From the NCBI RefSeq assembly GCF_005280255.1, contig NZ_CP040018.1, positions 1,364,001 to 1,428,000 of the forward strand: 64,000 nucleotides of DNA, written 5' to 3'. The translations under genes and the position numbers were made by a program. The notes under the pieces are model-generated. The model ran no database searches. It was not told the origin of the DNA and worked only from the letters and a program-made list of their open reading frames with translations. Positions 19,558 through 28,525 of the stretch are shown in pieces. The stretch is from Arthrobacter sp. 24S4-2. Lineage in GTDB: Bacteria > Actinomycetota > Actinomycetes > Actinomycetales > Micrococcaceae. Position 1 is the first letter of the stretch. Each line of letters opens with the position of its first letter.

Positions 19558-20400
19558 ATGGTGCTGCTGGCGCTGATGCAGGCGAACTCCGCCGTACTCG
19601 ATGTTGAAGCCAACTGTGCTGCGGTTGACGACGCCGCCCGGCGGGCCGCCGTTGCCGGCGCGGCGGTGCTGCTCACTCCGGAACTGTTCCCGGTGGGATA
19701 CGCGCCGCTCCGGGTCCGGGCCGAACTGGACCCGGACAGGCTGCCGGCCATCCGGCGGACACTGGCCGGCATTGCCCGGAGGAACTCCATTGCACTGGTG
19801 TACAGCCTGCCCGCGGTGACGGGGGAGGGCCTGTGGCAGATAACGTCCACACTGGTGGACCGCGAGGGTTCCGAGTTGCTGAACTATGCCAAGGTGCACC
19901 TGTTCGGGGTGGAGGAACGCGAGGCCTTCAACGCGGCGGCCGAACCGCCCGCCGTCGTCGACTTCCTCGGGTTCAGGACTTCCATGGTGATCTGCTACGA
20001 CGTCGAATTTCCCGAAAGCGTCCGCGCGGCCGCTGCCCGCGGCGCTGAACTGCTGCTGGTTCCCACGGCACTCTCGCAGGGTTTCGAATCCGTCCCCCAG
20101 ATCCTGCTGCGCGCCCGTGCCCTGGAGAGCCAGCTAACCGTGGCCTATGCCAATCATTCGGGCGTGGAGGAGGGGTGTGTATTCCTGGGCGGCAGCGTCA
20201 TCGCCGGACCCGACGGCGCCCTGCTGGCCGCCGCAGGGACGGCACCGGCGCTGCTGTTCGCCGAAGTCGGCGCTGCTGCTGCCCGGGACGCGCGGGAAGC
20301 CGTGCCGTACCTCCGGGAGCGCCGGCCGGAGGTTTACCGTGCCTGGGAGGTGGATGGACCGGAGGCAGCAGCCGCGGCTGAGGGTTCATCCACGTACTGA
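19558..20400 (+). CDS. Carbon-nitrogen hydrolase (nitrilase superfamily)
   Basis: The 280-residue protein carries the nitrilase-fold triad: Glu in TPELFPVGYAP, Lys in YAKVHLFGVEER and Cys in VICYDVEFPE. Superfamily members hydrolyse amides, N-carbamoyl compounds or nitriles; the FPE context after the Cys is more usual for amidases and carbamoylases than for true nitrilases. ATG 19558 and GTG 19552 or 19561 are all possible starts around GAGG at 19549-19552. It converges on, and overlaps by 67 bases, the PucR-type regulator. A role in amide hydrolysis with the nearby flavin monooxygenase is inference. Confidence 0.85.
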   Translation: MVLLALMQANSAVLDVEANCAAVDDAARRAAVAGAAVLLTPELFPVGYAPLRVRAELDPDRLPAIRRTLAGIARRNSIALVYSLPAVTGEGLWQITSTLVDREGSELLNYAKVHLFGVEEREAFNAAAEPPAVVDFLGFRTSMVICYDVEFPESVRAAAARGAELLLVPTALSQGFESVPQILLRARALESQLTVAYANHSGVEEGCVFLGGSVIAGPDGALLAAAGTAPALLFAEVGAAAARDAREAVPYLRERRPEVYRAWEVDGPEAAAAAEGSSTY

Positions 20401-22021
20401 AGCGCGAACCAGAGCTCCGCGCGCACCTGGGCCTGGTTGAGGTCGGTCTCCAGCAGCTCGGCCAGGGCGTTGATCTGCCGGCGCACACTGTTGCGGTGCA
20501 GGCCCAATGTCTTGGCCGTGGCGTCCCAGCTGCCGTTCTCACCCAGCCAGGTGCGCAGCACCGTTAGCTGGGCTGTCCGCCGCTCGGGATCCTCCTGGCT
20601 GAGCACCGGCTCCAGCAGCCGGGCCGCAAGCATGGTACCGGCCTCGCGTCCCAGCAGGCCGGCCACCGACCAGGTGACCTCATCCTCGCGGGCGCTCCTG
20701 CCCGTTGCCTGCACCCGGGCCCGGAGTGAGGTAACCCGCTGGTAGGCGGTCGCCAACCCCTGCAGCTCCGTGGCATCGCCGATCACCAGCCGCCAGCCGA
20801 GCTTCTCCGTCTCCGCCAGCAGGGCATCGTCCACTTTGAGGCGTGTGATGGCGGCAAAACCGTAGTCCGTGACTTCCACGAGCTTGGTGTCGAACATCCG
20901 GCGCCACTGCAGCAGTTCCCGGACGGGGCTGTCCCCGGCGGGCCAGCCCGCGTCCGCCTTGACGCCCTGGACAACCCGCAGCGGCGCCGAACGGGTGGAC
21001 GAAATGCTCTGCGCCAGGAGGTCCTTGAGCCCATTGACGTGCCGGGTCCCGCCCGACGGCACGCTGTCCGGATGCAGCAGCAGCGCCGTCGCCAGCTGGC
21101 TCGGCGCCAGCGAACCGCTGGTCCGCTGCCGCACCAGCAGCTCCAGGAGCCCCACCACGGAGGACACCACGCTGTTCTGCGCCGGCGTAAGCGGCGCACC
21201 CGCCCCAGGACCAGCGCGCCGAGGTTGGCGTCCCGCGTGCTGCGCAGCGGGTGTCCGAACACCAGAGCTGAACCGGACTCGTCAAGGGAATCCATCTCCA
21301 CCCGGGGGCCGCTGCCGGCCAGCAGCCGTTGCAGGAGGGGTTGCAGGGCGGAAAGTTCGACGCCGGGAGGCTGGCTTCCGCTGCCGCGCCCGCTGCCGTC
21401 CACCGAACTGCCGCCGGCCGTGCGGGCCGATGACCGGGCGCGGATCCGCCCGTCCGCGCCCACGAGCACGGCCCAGACCGGAACCCGCTGCGCCAGCGCA
21501 GCCAGCAGCTCATGCTCCGGCCGGGCCGACAGGACAGCCCGCATCAGCTGCCGGTTGGTGTCCGCCAGCTGCCGGAAGACCCTGGCATTGTCCGATTCCA
21601 GCAGCTGCGAGAATTCCAGCCCGATCGCGGCGAAGGGTACCGTTTTCGGGACCTCCACCAAGGTCAGGTTGTGGCGCCGGCAGGCCGCAACCAGGGTCTC
21701 CGGCACGGCGTCGAAGTACGGTTCCAGGCCAAACCCCAGGGCTCCGACGCCGGCTCCGACCAGCCGCTTTACGTAGGCTTCCACGCTCCGGCCGTCGCCG
21801 CCGTCGCCAAGGAACGGCAGCCCGGCGGTCAGGATGAACTCGCCGTCGAGCAGATACGGCGTCGGGTCCTCCAGTTCGCTCGGCTCCACCCAGCGGAGCA
21901 GCCCGGCACCGTTTCCGCCGTCGTGGAGTATCTTCAGCTCCGGCGGCAGCTTCTGCAGGAACTGCTCCAGGGTGACGAAGCCGAGCCGCTCGGCGGCCGG
22001 TTCAGCCGACAACGGGACCAC
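20334..22021 (-). pseudogene. PucR/CdaR-type transcriptional regulator, one frameshift
   Basis: Two frames make one protein. The first (22021 to about 21200) holds the PucR N-terminal domain (VTLEQFLQKLPPELKILHDG, LLDGEFILTAGLPFL, GLEPYFDAVPETLV). The second holds the middle region and the C-terminal HTH_30 (KTLGLHRNSVRRQINALAEL). Adding one G/C in the CCC run at 21199-21201 gives LGRGAPLTPAQNSVVSSVVG and restores continuity. Such regulators activate purine or amino-acid catabolic genes. GTG at 22021 overlaps the end of alr by 20 bases, suggesting co-transcription. Probable sequencing indel. Confidence 0.85.
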
Positions 22022-23210
22022 CGGCTTCCTGGTAATCCGGGCACTCGTACGCCCGCGGCAGGCGCGGGGCGATCCGGTTGATGATCTCATCGCCGTGGCT
22101 GCCGATGGCCGCGCCCCAGTCATCGGCGCTGGCCGCCCCGGTGCGCGGGTCGCCAAATAGCACAGCTGTGTCACCAACGGCCACGCCATTGCAGTCCGGT
22201 CCCAGGTCCACCATGAACTGGTCCATGCAGACCTTGCCGATCACCGGGACCCGGCGGCCGCCGAGGAGGATCAGGCTGCGGCCCGAAATGCCCTTGGGGA
22301 TGCCGTCGGCGTAGCCCAGCGGGACGAGACCCAGGTACCTGGGCTCATGCGTGATGGCCTGGTGCTCGTAGCTCACGCCGGTGCCGGCGGGAACCTTCTT
22401 CACCAGCACCACCGGTGCCGTGACGGTCAGCGCCGGGCGCAGGCCGAAGTCCGAGGGGGCCAGGTGGTCCGCCGGAGCCAGCCCGTAGAACGCCAGGCCG
22501 GCCCGGACCATGTCGAAGGCGAATTCCGGCCGGTCAAGGATGTTGGCGGAGCTTGAGACGTGCCGGAGTGCCGGTTCCAGGCCGGCTACCCTGGCCTCAC
22601 GGACGGCTTCCTCGAAGGCGTCCACGGCCGCGATGTTGGCGGGGTGCGCGGGAACATCCGCCCAGGCCAGGTGCGTCCAGACGCCCCTCACGGAAAGCGT
22701 CCCCTCAAGCTCGGCACGGCGGGCGGCGGCCACCAGTTCCGCCCAGTCCTCCGCCCTCGCTCCGCCACGGCTCAGCCCCGTGTCCAGCTCAAGGTGGACG
22801 ACGGCGGGGCGGCCCAGGCGCCGCGCGATGCCGGCCACGACGTCCAGCTGGGCAACGCTGCCCAACGACACGTCGACGTCGTACTCCAGGGCCTCCCGGA
22901 TGGTGTCACTGGAGGCTGCCGCGAGGTAGAGCCAGGAGAGGACCGGGGCCGTTATTCCCGCCCGGCGGAGGCTGATCGCCTCATGAAGCTGCGCGGTCCC
23001 CAGCCAGTCAGCGCCGGCATCCAGTGCCGTCCTGGCGACCTCGACAAGCCCGTGACCGTACGCGTTGCCCTTCACTACCGCCATGAAATGTGGCGCCGCG
23101 GAGCGCTGGCGGAGGGTGCGGATGTTGTGCGAAATGGCCGAAAGATCAACGCTGACCTGACCGGTGAGCGCCGCGTCCGGGGCGCTTTCGATGTGTGCAT
23201 TAAGTCTCAT
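22002..23210 (-). CDS. alr: Alanine racemase family protein (PLP-dependent)
   Basis: The 402-residue protein has the PLP-lysine motif MAVVKGNAYGHG near residue 44, TGLSRGGARAEDW, and the catalytic Tyr region GTGVSYEHQ in the C-terminal barrel-capping domain. It interconverts L- and D-alanine and may accept other amino acids. It is divergent from the amino-acid permease and monoamine oxidase genes and overlaps a PucR-type regulator gene. It could therefore be a catabolic rather than the cell-wall racemase; this is inference. Confidence 0.93.
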   Translation of the reverse strand: MRLNAHIESAPDAALTGQVSVDLSAISHNIRTLRQRSAAPHFMAVVKGNAYGHGLVEVARTALDAGADWLGTAQLHEAISLRRAGITAPVLSWLYLAAASSDTIREALEYDVDVSLGSVAQLDVVAGIARRLGRPAVVHLELDTGLSRGGARAEDWAELVAAARRAELEGTLSVRGVWTHLAWADVPAHPANIAAVDAFEEAVREARVAGLEPALRHVSSSANILDRPEFAFDMVRAGLAFYGLAPADHLAPSDFGLRPALTVTAPVVLVKKVPAGTGVSYEHQAITHEPRYLGLVPLGYADGIPKGISGRSLILLGGRRVPVIGKVCMDQFMVDLGPDCNGVAVGDTAVLFGDPRTGAASADDWGAAIGSHGDEIINRIAPRLPRAYECPDYQEAGGPVVG

Positions 23211-23308
23211 GCCAGAACACTATAGGGCATTTTGCACAACCGTGAGAGGTGGCTCACAAACCTAAGCTGGACCAGGGGAAACCGATAACTACTCACGAAC
23301 GGACGTCA

Positions 23309-24847
23309 ATGATGACTGTGCCTACACTCACCGGCCAGCAGCCGGCAGCTGCCCGCCGTCCGGGCCTGGCCGCGCAGCTGCTGCGCCGCAAGCCGATCGG
23401 CCAGATGGTCAGCGAGGCCGAAAACGGCCATGGCGGCACCAAACTGGTCCGCAGCTTCGGAGTGCTGCAGCTGACCATGATCAGCGTCGGCGCCACGCTC
23501 GGCACCGGCATCCTGGTCATCCTCGGCGAAGCGGTGCCCCTCGCCGGCCCGGCCATCTGGATTTCGTTCGCGATCGCCGGCCTCGCGGCCCTGCTGTCCG
23601 CCGTTTCCTATGCCGAAATGGCCGGACTGGTCCCGGTGGCCGGCTCCAGCTACTCCTACACCTACGCCACCATGGGCGAAGGCATGGCCTGGATCTGCGG
23701 CTGGTGCCTCGTGCTGGAGTACGCGGTGTCGGTGGCCGCCGTCGCCGTCGGGGCCGGCCAGTACGTGAACGAGACACTGGCAGTCTTCGGGCAGGTCCTG
23801 CCGGACGCAATCTCGCAGCCGCCCGGCGACGGCGGCCTCCTGAACATCCCGGCCATGGTCATCGTGGTCCTGGCCACGGTCCTGCTGGTCCGCGGCGCCC
23901 GGGAAAGCGCCTGGATCAACACCGCCATCGTGATGGTCAAGGTAGGCATCCTCCTGTTCTTCTGCGCCGTAGCCTTCACCGCCTTCACCGCAGGCAACTT
24001 CGAACCGCTCCTGCCCATGGGCGCCGCCGGGGTCTCCGCCGCCGCCTCCCGCGTGTTCTTCTCCTACATCGGGTTCGACGCCGCCTCCACCGCGGGCGAG
24101 GAAGCCCGTAACCCCAAGCGGGACCTGCCGCGCGCCATCATGCTCTCCATGCTGATCGTCACCACCATCTACGTCCTCGTAGCCGTCGCCGCCATCGGCG
24201 CCCGCCCCTGGGGCTGGTTTGACGGCACCGAGGCAGCCCTGGTCAGGATCCTCGAGGAAACCACCGGGCAGCCCTGGATCGCACTGATCTTCGCTGTCGG
24301 CGCCGTCCTGGCCATTGCCAGCATCGTCCTGACCGTCCTTTACGGCCAGACCCGCATCCTTCTTTCCATGTCCCGCGACGGCCTGATCCCCAGCATCTTC
24401 GGCCGGGTCTCGTCCCGCACCGGCACACCGGTTGCCGGGACCCTGATTGTGGGCATCCTCGTGGCCCTCACCGCCGGACTTGTTCCGCTCGGAGCCCTGG
24501 CGGACGCCACCAGCATCGGCACCCTGTTCGCCTTCGCCCTGGTCAACGTGGCCGTCATCTACCTGCGCCGCAACCGGCCGGAGCTCGAGCGCACCTTCCG
24601 CGTGCCGCTCTTCCCGCTCACGCCCATCCTCGGTGCGCTCATGTGCGTGTACCTGATGGCCAACCTCGGCACCGAGACCTGGGTGGTCTTCGGCATCTGG
24701 ATGCTGGTGGGCTTCGCGGCCTACTTCGGCTACGGCCGGCGGCACTCCAGGGTAGCGGCGCTCAGCCACGAGGAATACCGTGAACTCAGCGGGCGCGAAA
24801 CTTCAACACCGTCCACCACCGAACCGATGAAGGCAGACCTTTCATGA
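23309..24847 (+). CDS. APC superfamily amino-acid permease
   Basis: The 512-residue permease has about 12 membrane helices and the APC signature in helix 1 (VGATLGTGILVILGEAVPLA) and YAEMAGLVPVAGSSYSY. FFSYIGFDAASTAGEEARNP is typical of cationic amino-acid transporter (CAT)-like members. ATG 23309 (or 23312) is preferred over an upstream GTG at 23249. Its stop overlaps the start of the flavin oxidase by four bases, so the permease probably supplies that enzyme's substrate. Confidence 0.92.
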   Translation: MMTVPTLTGQQPAAARRPGLAAQLLRRKPIGQMVSEAENGHGGTKLVRSFGVLQLTMISVGATLGTGILVILGEAVPLAGPAIWISFAIAGLAALLSAVSYAEMAGLVPVAGSSYSYTYATMGEGMAWICGWCLVLEYAVSVAAVAVGAGQYVNETLAVFGQVLPDAISQPPGDGGLLNIPAMVIVVLATVLLVRGARESAWINTAIVMVKVGILLFFCAVAFTAFTAGNFEPLLPMGAAGVSAAASRVFFSYIGFDAASTAGEEARNPKRDLPRAIMLSMLIVTTIYVLVAVAAIGARPWGWFDGTEAALVRILEETTGQPWIALIFAVGAVLAIASIVLTVLYGQTRILLSMSRDGLIPSIFGRVSSRTGTPVAGTLIVGILVALTAGLVPLGALADATSIGTLFAFALVNVAVIYLRRNRPELERTFRVPLFPLTPILGALMCVYLMANLGTETWVVFGIWMLVGFAAYFGYGRRHSRVAALSHEEYRELSGRETSTPSTTEPMKADLS

Positions 24848-26574
24848 CCATCGCCACCGAACTGCCGGCCAACGATCCCGCGGCCGCTCCCGGCCCGGAA
24901 GCCGCCTCAACAGCACGCCGGGCAGCCGAAGCGCCCATCACCATGCTGAACCCGGACTTCCCGTTCAGCTATGACCACTACCTGGCCCACCCGGACGGCC
25001 TCGGGTCCGTCCCGCCCGAGCTGTACGGGACCGAAGTTGCGGTGGTCGGGGCGGGACTTTCCGGCCTTGTGACGGCCTACGAACTGATGAAGCTCGGCCT
25101 GCGCCCCGTCCTCTACGAGGCGGACCAGATCGGGGGGCGGCTGCGGACTGCCAGCTTCCCGTCCGCGCCCGGGGTGGTGGCCGACCTTGGCGGCATGCGG
25201 TTCCCGGTGTCCGGCAAGGCGTTCTACCACTACGTGGACCTGCTGGGCCTGCAGACCCAGGAATTCCCCAACCCGCTGGCACCCGCCACGTCCAGCACGG
25301 TGATCGAACTCGCCGGGCAGAAACACTATGCCACCACCCCTGCGGACCTGCCGCCGTTCTTCCGTGAAGTGGCGGACGCCTGGAAGGCAGCCGTGAACGA
25401 CGGCGCCAGGTTCAGCGAGATGCAGGACGCCATCCGGGCACGGGACACGGCCAGGATCAAGGAGATCTGGAACGAACTCCTGCCGCTGATGGACGAGCAG
25501 ACGTTCTACGGCTTCATCGCCGCCAGTGAGTCCTTCAGGGAAGCGGGCTTCGCGCACCGTGAGGCGTTTGGCCAGGTGGGCTTCGGCACCGGCGGCTGGG
25601 ACACGGACTTCCCCAACTCCATCCTCGAGATCCTGCGCGTTGTCTATACGGACGCCGATGACCAGCACCGCCTCATCGCCGGGGGAGCGCAGCGGCTCCC
25701 CGAGGCACTGTGGCAGCACGCGCCGTCGGGCATGGCCCACTGGCCGGAAGGGACGTCCCTGGCGTCGCTGCACTCCGGTTCCCCGCGCGGCGCCGTGGAC
25801 CGGATCAGCCGCGACGCCAACGGCGATCTCCGGCTGCGCGAACGCTGGGGCCGGGAAGCCTCCTATCCTGCCGTGGTCACCACCTGCCAGTCCTGGCTGC
25901 TGTCCACCCGGATCCACACCGAAGAGGCACTGTTCCCGGCGGAGCTGTGGACGGCGATCGAGCGCTCGCACTACATGCAGTCCTCCAAGACCTTCGTGAT
26001 GGTGGACCGTCCGTTCTGGAAGGACACCGATCCGGCGACCGGCCGCGACGTCCTGTCCATGACCCTGACCGACCGGCTGAACCGCGCCACGTACCTCCTG
26101 GACGACGGGCCGGACAAGCCCGCGGTCATCCTGCTTTCCTACACCTGGAACGACGACGCCCTGAAGTGGCTTGCGCTCGACGCCGACCAGCGGGTGGAAC
26201 TCATGCTGCATTCCCTCGAGCAGATCTACCCGGGCGTGGACATCGCCAGCCACATCATCGGCCAGCCCATCACGGTCTCCTGGGAGGCGGACCCCAACTT
26301 CATGGGCGCCTTCAAGGCGAACCTGCCCGGGCACTACCGCTACCAGCAGCGGCTGTTCACCCACTTCAAGCAGGACAAGCTGCCCGAAGGCCAGCGCGGA
26401 ATCTTCCTGGCCGGCGATGACGTTTCGTTCACCGCCGGCTGGGCGGAGGGCGCCGTGACCACCGGCCTCAACGCGGTGTGGGGCGTGGTGAACCACCTCG
26501 GCGGCAGTTCCGCGGCGGGGAACCCGGGCCCGGGCGAGCTGCTGGACGAGCTGGGGCCGATCAGCCTGGACTGA
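24844..26574 (+). CDS. Flavin monoamine oxidase / amino-acid 2-monooxygenase-like protein
   Basis: The 576-residue flavoprotein has an FAD Rossmann motif (VAVVGAGLSGLVTAYEL), YEADQIGGRLRT, DLGGMRFP and a C-terminal FAD motif (GIFLAGDDVSFTAGWAEGAV). Length and layout fit the tryptophan/phenylalanine 2-monooxygenase and L-amino-acid oxidase branch rather than eukaryotic MAO. Monooxygenase members turn the amino acid into an amide plus CO2; oxidases give the keto acid, ammonia and H2O2. Which applies here cannot be read from sequence. It is translationally coupled to the APC permease. Confidence 0.87.
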   Translation: MTIATELPANDPAAAPGPEAASTARRAAEAPITMLNPDFPFSYDHYLAHPDGLGSVPPELYGTEVAVVGAGLSGLVTAYELMKLGLRPVLYEADQIGGRLRTASFPSAPGVVADLGGMRFPVSGKAFYHYVDLLGLQTQEFPNPLAPATSSTVIELAGQKHYATTPADLPPFFREVADAWKAAVNDGARFSEMQDAIRARDTARIKEIWNELLPLMDEQTFYGFIAASESFREAGFAHREAFGQVGFGTGGWDTDFPNSILEILRVVYTDADDQHRLIAGGAQRLPEALWQHAPSGMAHWPEGTSLASLHSGSPRGAVDRISRDANGDLRLRERWGREASYPAVVTTCQSWLLSTRIHTEEALFPAELWTAIERSHYMQSSKTFVMVDRPFWKDTDPATGRDVLSMTLTDRLNRATYLLDDGPDKPAVILLSYTWNDDALKWLALDADQRVELMLHSLEQIYPGVDIASHIIGQPITVSWEADPNFMGAFKANLPGHYRYQQRLFTHFKQDKLPEGQRGIFLAGDDVSFTAGWAEGAVTTGLNAVWGVVNHLGGSSAAGNPGPGELLDELGPISLD

Positions 26575-26582
26575 GCCCGCTG

Positions 26583-27104
26583 TCAGCCGGCGTGGAGCTC
26601 CCGGTGCGCCTGGGCAAGTTCGCGGTAGTGCGCGGCGTTGCGCTGCACGCCGTCGAACTCTTCATCGGTGAGCTCACGGCGGACTTTCGCCGGGACGCCG
26701 GCCACCAGCGAACGCGGCGGAATGACCGTTCCTTCGAGGACCACGGCGCCGGCCGCCACGAGCGAGCCGGCGCCGATCACCGCGCCGTTGAGGATGGTGG
26801 CGCTCATGCCGATGAGGCAGTCGTCCTCAACGGTGCAGCCATGCACGACAGCGCTGTGCCCCACGCTGACCCGTGCCCCGACGGTGCAGGGGAAGCCAGG
26901 GTCGGCGTGCAGCACCACGTTGTCCTGCAGGTTGCTGCCGGGTCCCACGCTGATCGCGGCGGTGTCTGCGCGGACCGAGACGCCGTAGAACGCGCTGGCG
27001 TCCTCGGCGAGCGTGGCGTTGCCGATCACCGAGGCCGTGGGGGCGACGAAAACGGAAGGGTGGATGTCCGGGCTGCTGCCGGCAAAAGGATAAAGGGGAG
27101 CCAT
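26583..27104 (-). CDS. Gamma-carbonic anhydrase-like hexapeptide-repeat protein
   Basis: The 173-residue left-handed beta-helix protein has hexapeptide repeats from residue 20 to 140. Metal-ligand histidines lie where expected in gamma-CA proteins: DNVVLHADPG, then VSVGHSAVVHGC. It ends in a helix (FDGVQRNAAHYRELAQAHRE). Members of the PaaY/YrdA/CaiE-like group are zinc proteins, some with carbonic anhydrase or thioesterase activity. It converges on the flavin oxidase gene with a 9-base gap. Confidence 0.85.
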   Translation of the reverse strand: MAPLYPFAGSSPDIHPSVFVAPTASVIGNATLAEDASAFYGVSVRADTAAISVGPGSNLQDNVVLHADPGFPCTVGARVSVGHSAVVHGCTVEDDCLIGMSATILNGAVIGAGSLVAAGAVVLEGTVIPPRSLVAGVPAKVRRELTDEEFDGVQRNAAHYRELAQAHRELHAG

Positions 27105-27206
27105 GTGCCCAGCCTAGGACAAGGTGCGCGTTGGGACGCGAAGCGGGCTCCATAAGCGGACTTTGTGCCTAGTGACTCCGCTGATGTGACTCAATAGCAT
27201 TGGGCC

Positions 27207-27794
27207 ATGGAACTTCGGGGCTTGGACCTGCATGGCTTGGAACTTCGTGCACCGCAACTGCGGAAGGAAGGAAGGGGCAGGCCCAGCCTGTTCCGCCAAT
27301 TCGTGGGCCGGATTGAGCGCCTTGAAGCCCTCGACGCGGCCGTCCGGGTGGCCGAGCCGCGGGCCGGCCGCCTGGTCCAAAACGGGCGGATCCGCAGCCT
27401 CCTCCACGGCGATGCCACCGGCATACCCGTGCACATCATCCTGACCGATGTGCCCTTCGGTGCGTGGTTCATGGCCGTGTACCTTGACTTATTTTCGGAT
27501 GCCGGGACCCAGCGGGCGGCCACCCGGCTGGTGGGCCTCGGCGTCATCTCCGCCGCGCCCACCGCGCTCACGGGATGGGCAGAATGGGCGCTGGCGGGCA
27601 GGGCAACGCAGCGGGTTGGCATCGTCCATGCGGGGCTGAACGCAGCAGCCGTGCTGATCTTCGCGGGATCCTGGGCTGCGAGGCGCCGCGGCCGGCACAC
27701 CCTCGGCGTCCGGCTGGCACGGTGCGGGGCACTCCTGCTGATCGCGGGCGGATTCCTGGGCGGTTACATGGCCAGCGCCCGTCGGGGTTCCTAG
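27207..27794 (+). CDS. DUF2231-like integral membrane protein
   Basis: The 195-residue protein has a hydrophilic N-terminus and four membrane helices. GIPVHIILTDVPFGAWFMAV and SAAPTALTGWAEWA resemble the DUF2231 core, whose histidine may bind haem. The C-terminus (GGFLGGYMASARRGS) stops short of the usual GGHL-type tail, so it may be a slightly shortened member. It overlaps the convergent methyltransferase gene by four bases. Function unknown. Confidence 0.7.
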   Translation: MELRGLDLHGLELRAPQLRKEGRGRPSLFRQFVGRIERLEALDAAVRVAEPRAGRLVQNGRIRSLLHGDATGIPVHIILTDVPFGAWFMAVYLDLFSDAGTQRAATRLVGLGVISAAPTALTGWAEWALAGRATQRVGIVHAGLNAAAVLIFAGSWAARRRGRHTLGVRLARCGALLLIAGGFLGGYMASARRGS

Positions 27795-28492
27795 TTGGGC
27801 TGGGCAGCGGGAGTGCGGAGGACCAGGAACTGGTAATGCTGCGTCCACTGGCCCGCGCCCGGGCCTGATTCAGCACCCGTGCCCTCCGGCCACGTCACGA
27901 ATTCCTCAATGTCACCGTGCCCGCCGAAGATCCGCCGAAGCGCCGCGTCGCTGCGGCGGCTGAAAAAGCGCGGCGGCTCTATTTGGTCCTCGGGATTGAG
28001 GACCTCTTCGTCGTCCCCGGACCAGAGTCCGACGGCGATCGGTGCCCCGGGCGCGGCCACGCGCACCAGTTCACAGACGACGTGGTCGATGTCCCTGTTG
28101 GGGATGTGCAGCAGGGTGCTCATGGTCCACACTGCCGGGAAGACGCCGTCGGCGAAGGGCAGGTTCCGGGCGCTGGCGACCGTTACGTTCAGGCCTTTTG
28201 CGGTCGCAATCCGCACCTGCCCTTCGGACAGGTCAACGCCGGTGTAGTGGATCCCGGCCTGGACGAACTTCAGCCCGTCCAGCCCCAGCCCGGTGCCGAT
28301 TTCCAGCACCGCGTGCCGGCCTTCGGCCTTTAGCCGGGCGATGAACCGTGCACGCTGGTCCACCCGCTGCGGGGTCAGTGGATGCTCCGGATGGAGAACC
28401 GCCCGCTGGTTGTAGAACGCAGCCAGCCGCTCCTCGCCGCTGTGCTGCGAGGCGGGGTCCTCCATGGCCGGCGCCACGTCCCTGGCTGCCAT
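27791..28492 (-). CDS. Class I SAM-dependent methyltransferase
   Basis: The 233-residue protein has SAM-binding motif I (VLEIGTGLGLDGLKFVQAG), the acidic motif II (YTGVDLSEGQVRIA), motif III (ARNLPFADGVFPAVWTMSTL) and a post-motif LVRVAAPGAPIAVGLW. It is a Methyltransf_11/25-type enzyme with unreadable substrate. It lies 33 bases downstream of purU on the same strand. Confidence 0.85.
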   Translation of the reverse strand: MAARDVAPAMEDPASQHSGEERLAAFYNQRAVLHPEHPLTPQRVDQRARFIARLKAEGRHAVLEIGTGLGLDGLKFVQAGIHYTGVDLSEGQVRIATAKGLNVTVASARNLPFADGVFPAVWTMSTLLHIPNRDIDHVVCELVRVAAPGAPIAVGLWSGDDEEVLNPEDQIEPPRFFSRRSDAALRRIFGGHGDIEEFVTWPEGTGAESGPGAGQWTQHYQFLVLRTPAAQPN

Positions 28493-28525
28493 GTCGCTGC
28501 GTGCCGCGTCCCTAGTCCGAGGCCA

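Noticed and set aside
24907..26496. 529-codon frame antisense to the flavin monoamine oxidase
   Set aside because: Shadow frame in high-GC coding DNA; the plus strand has clear FAD motifs.
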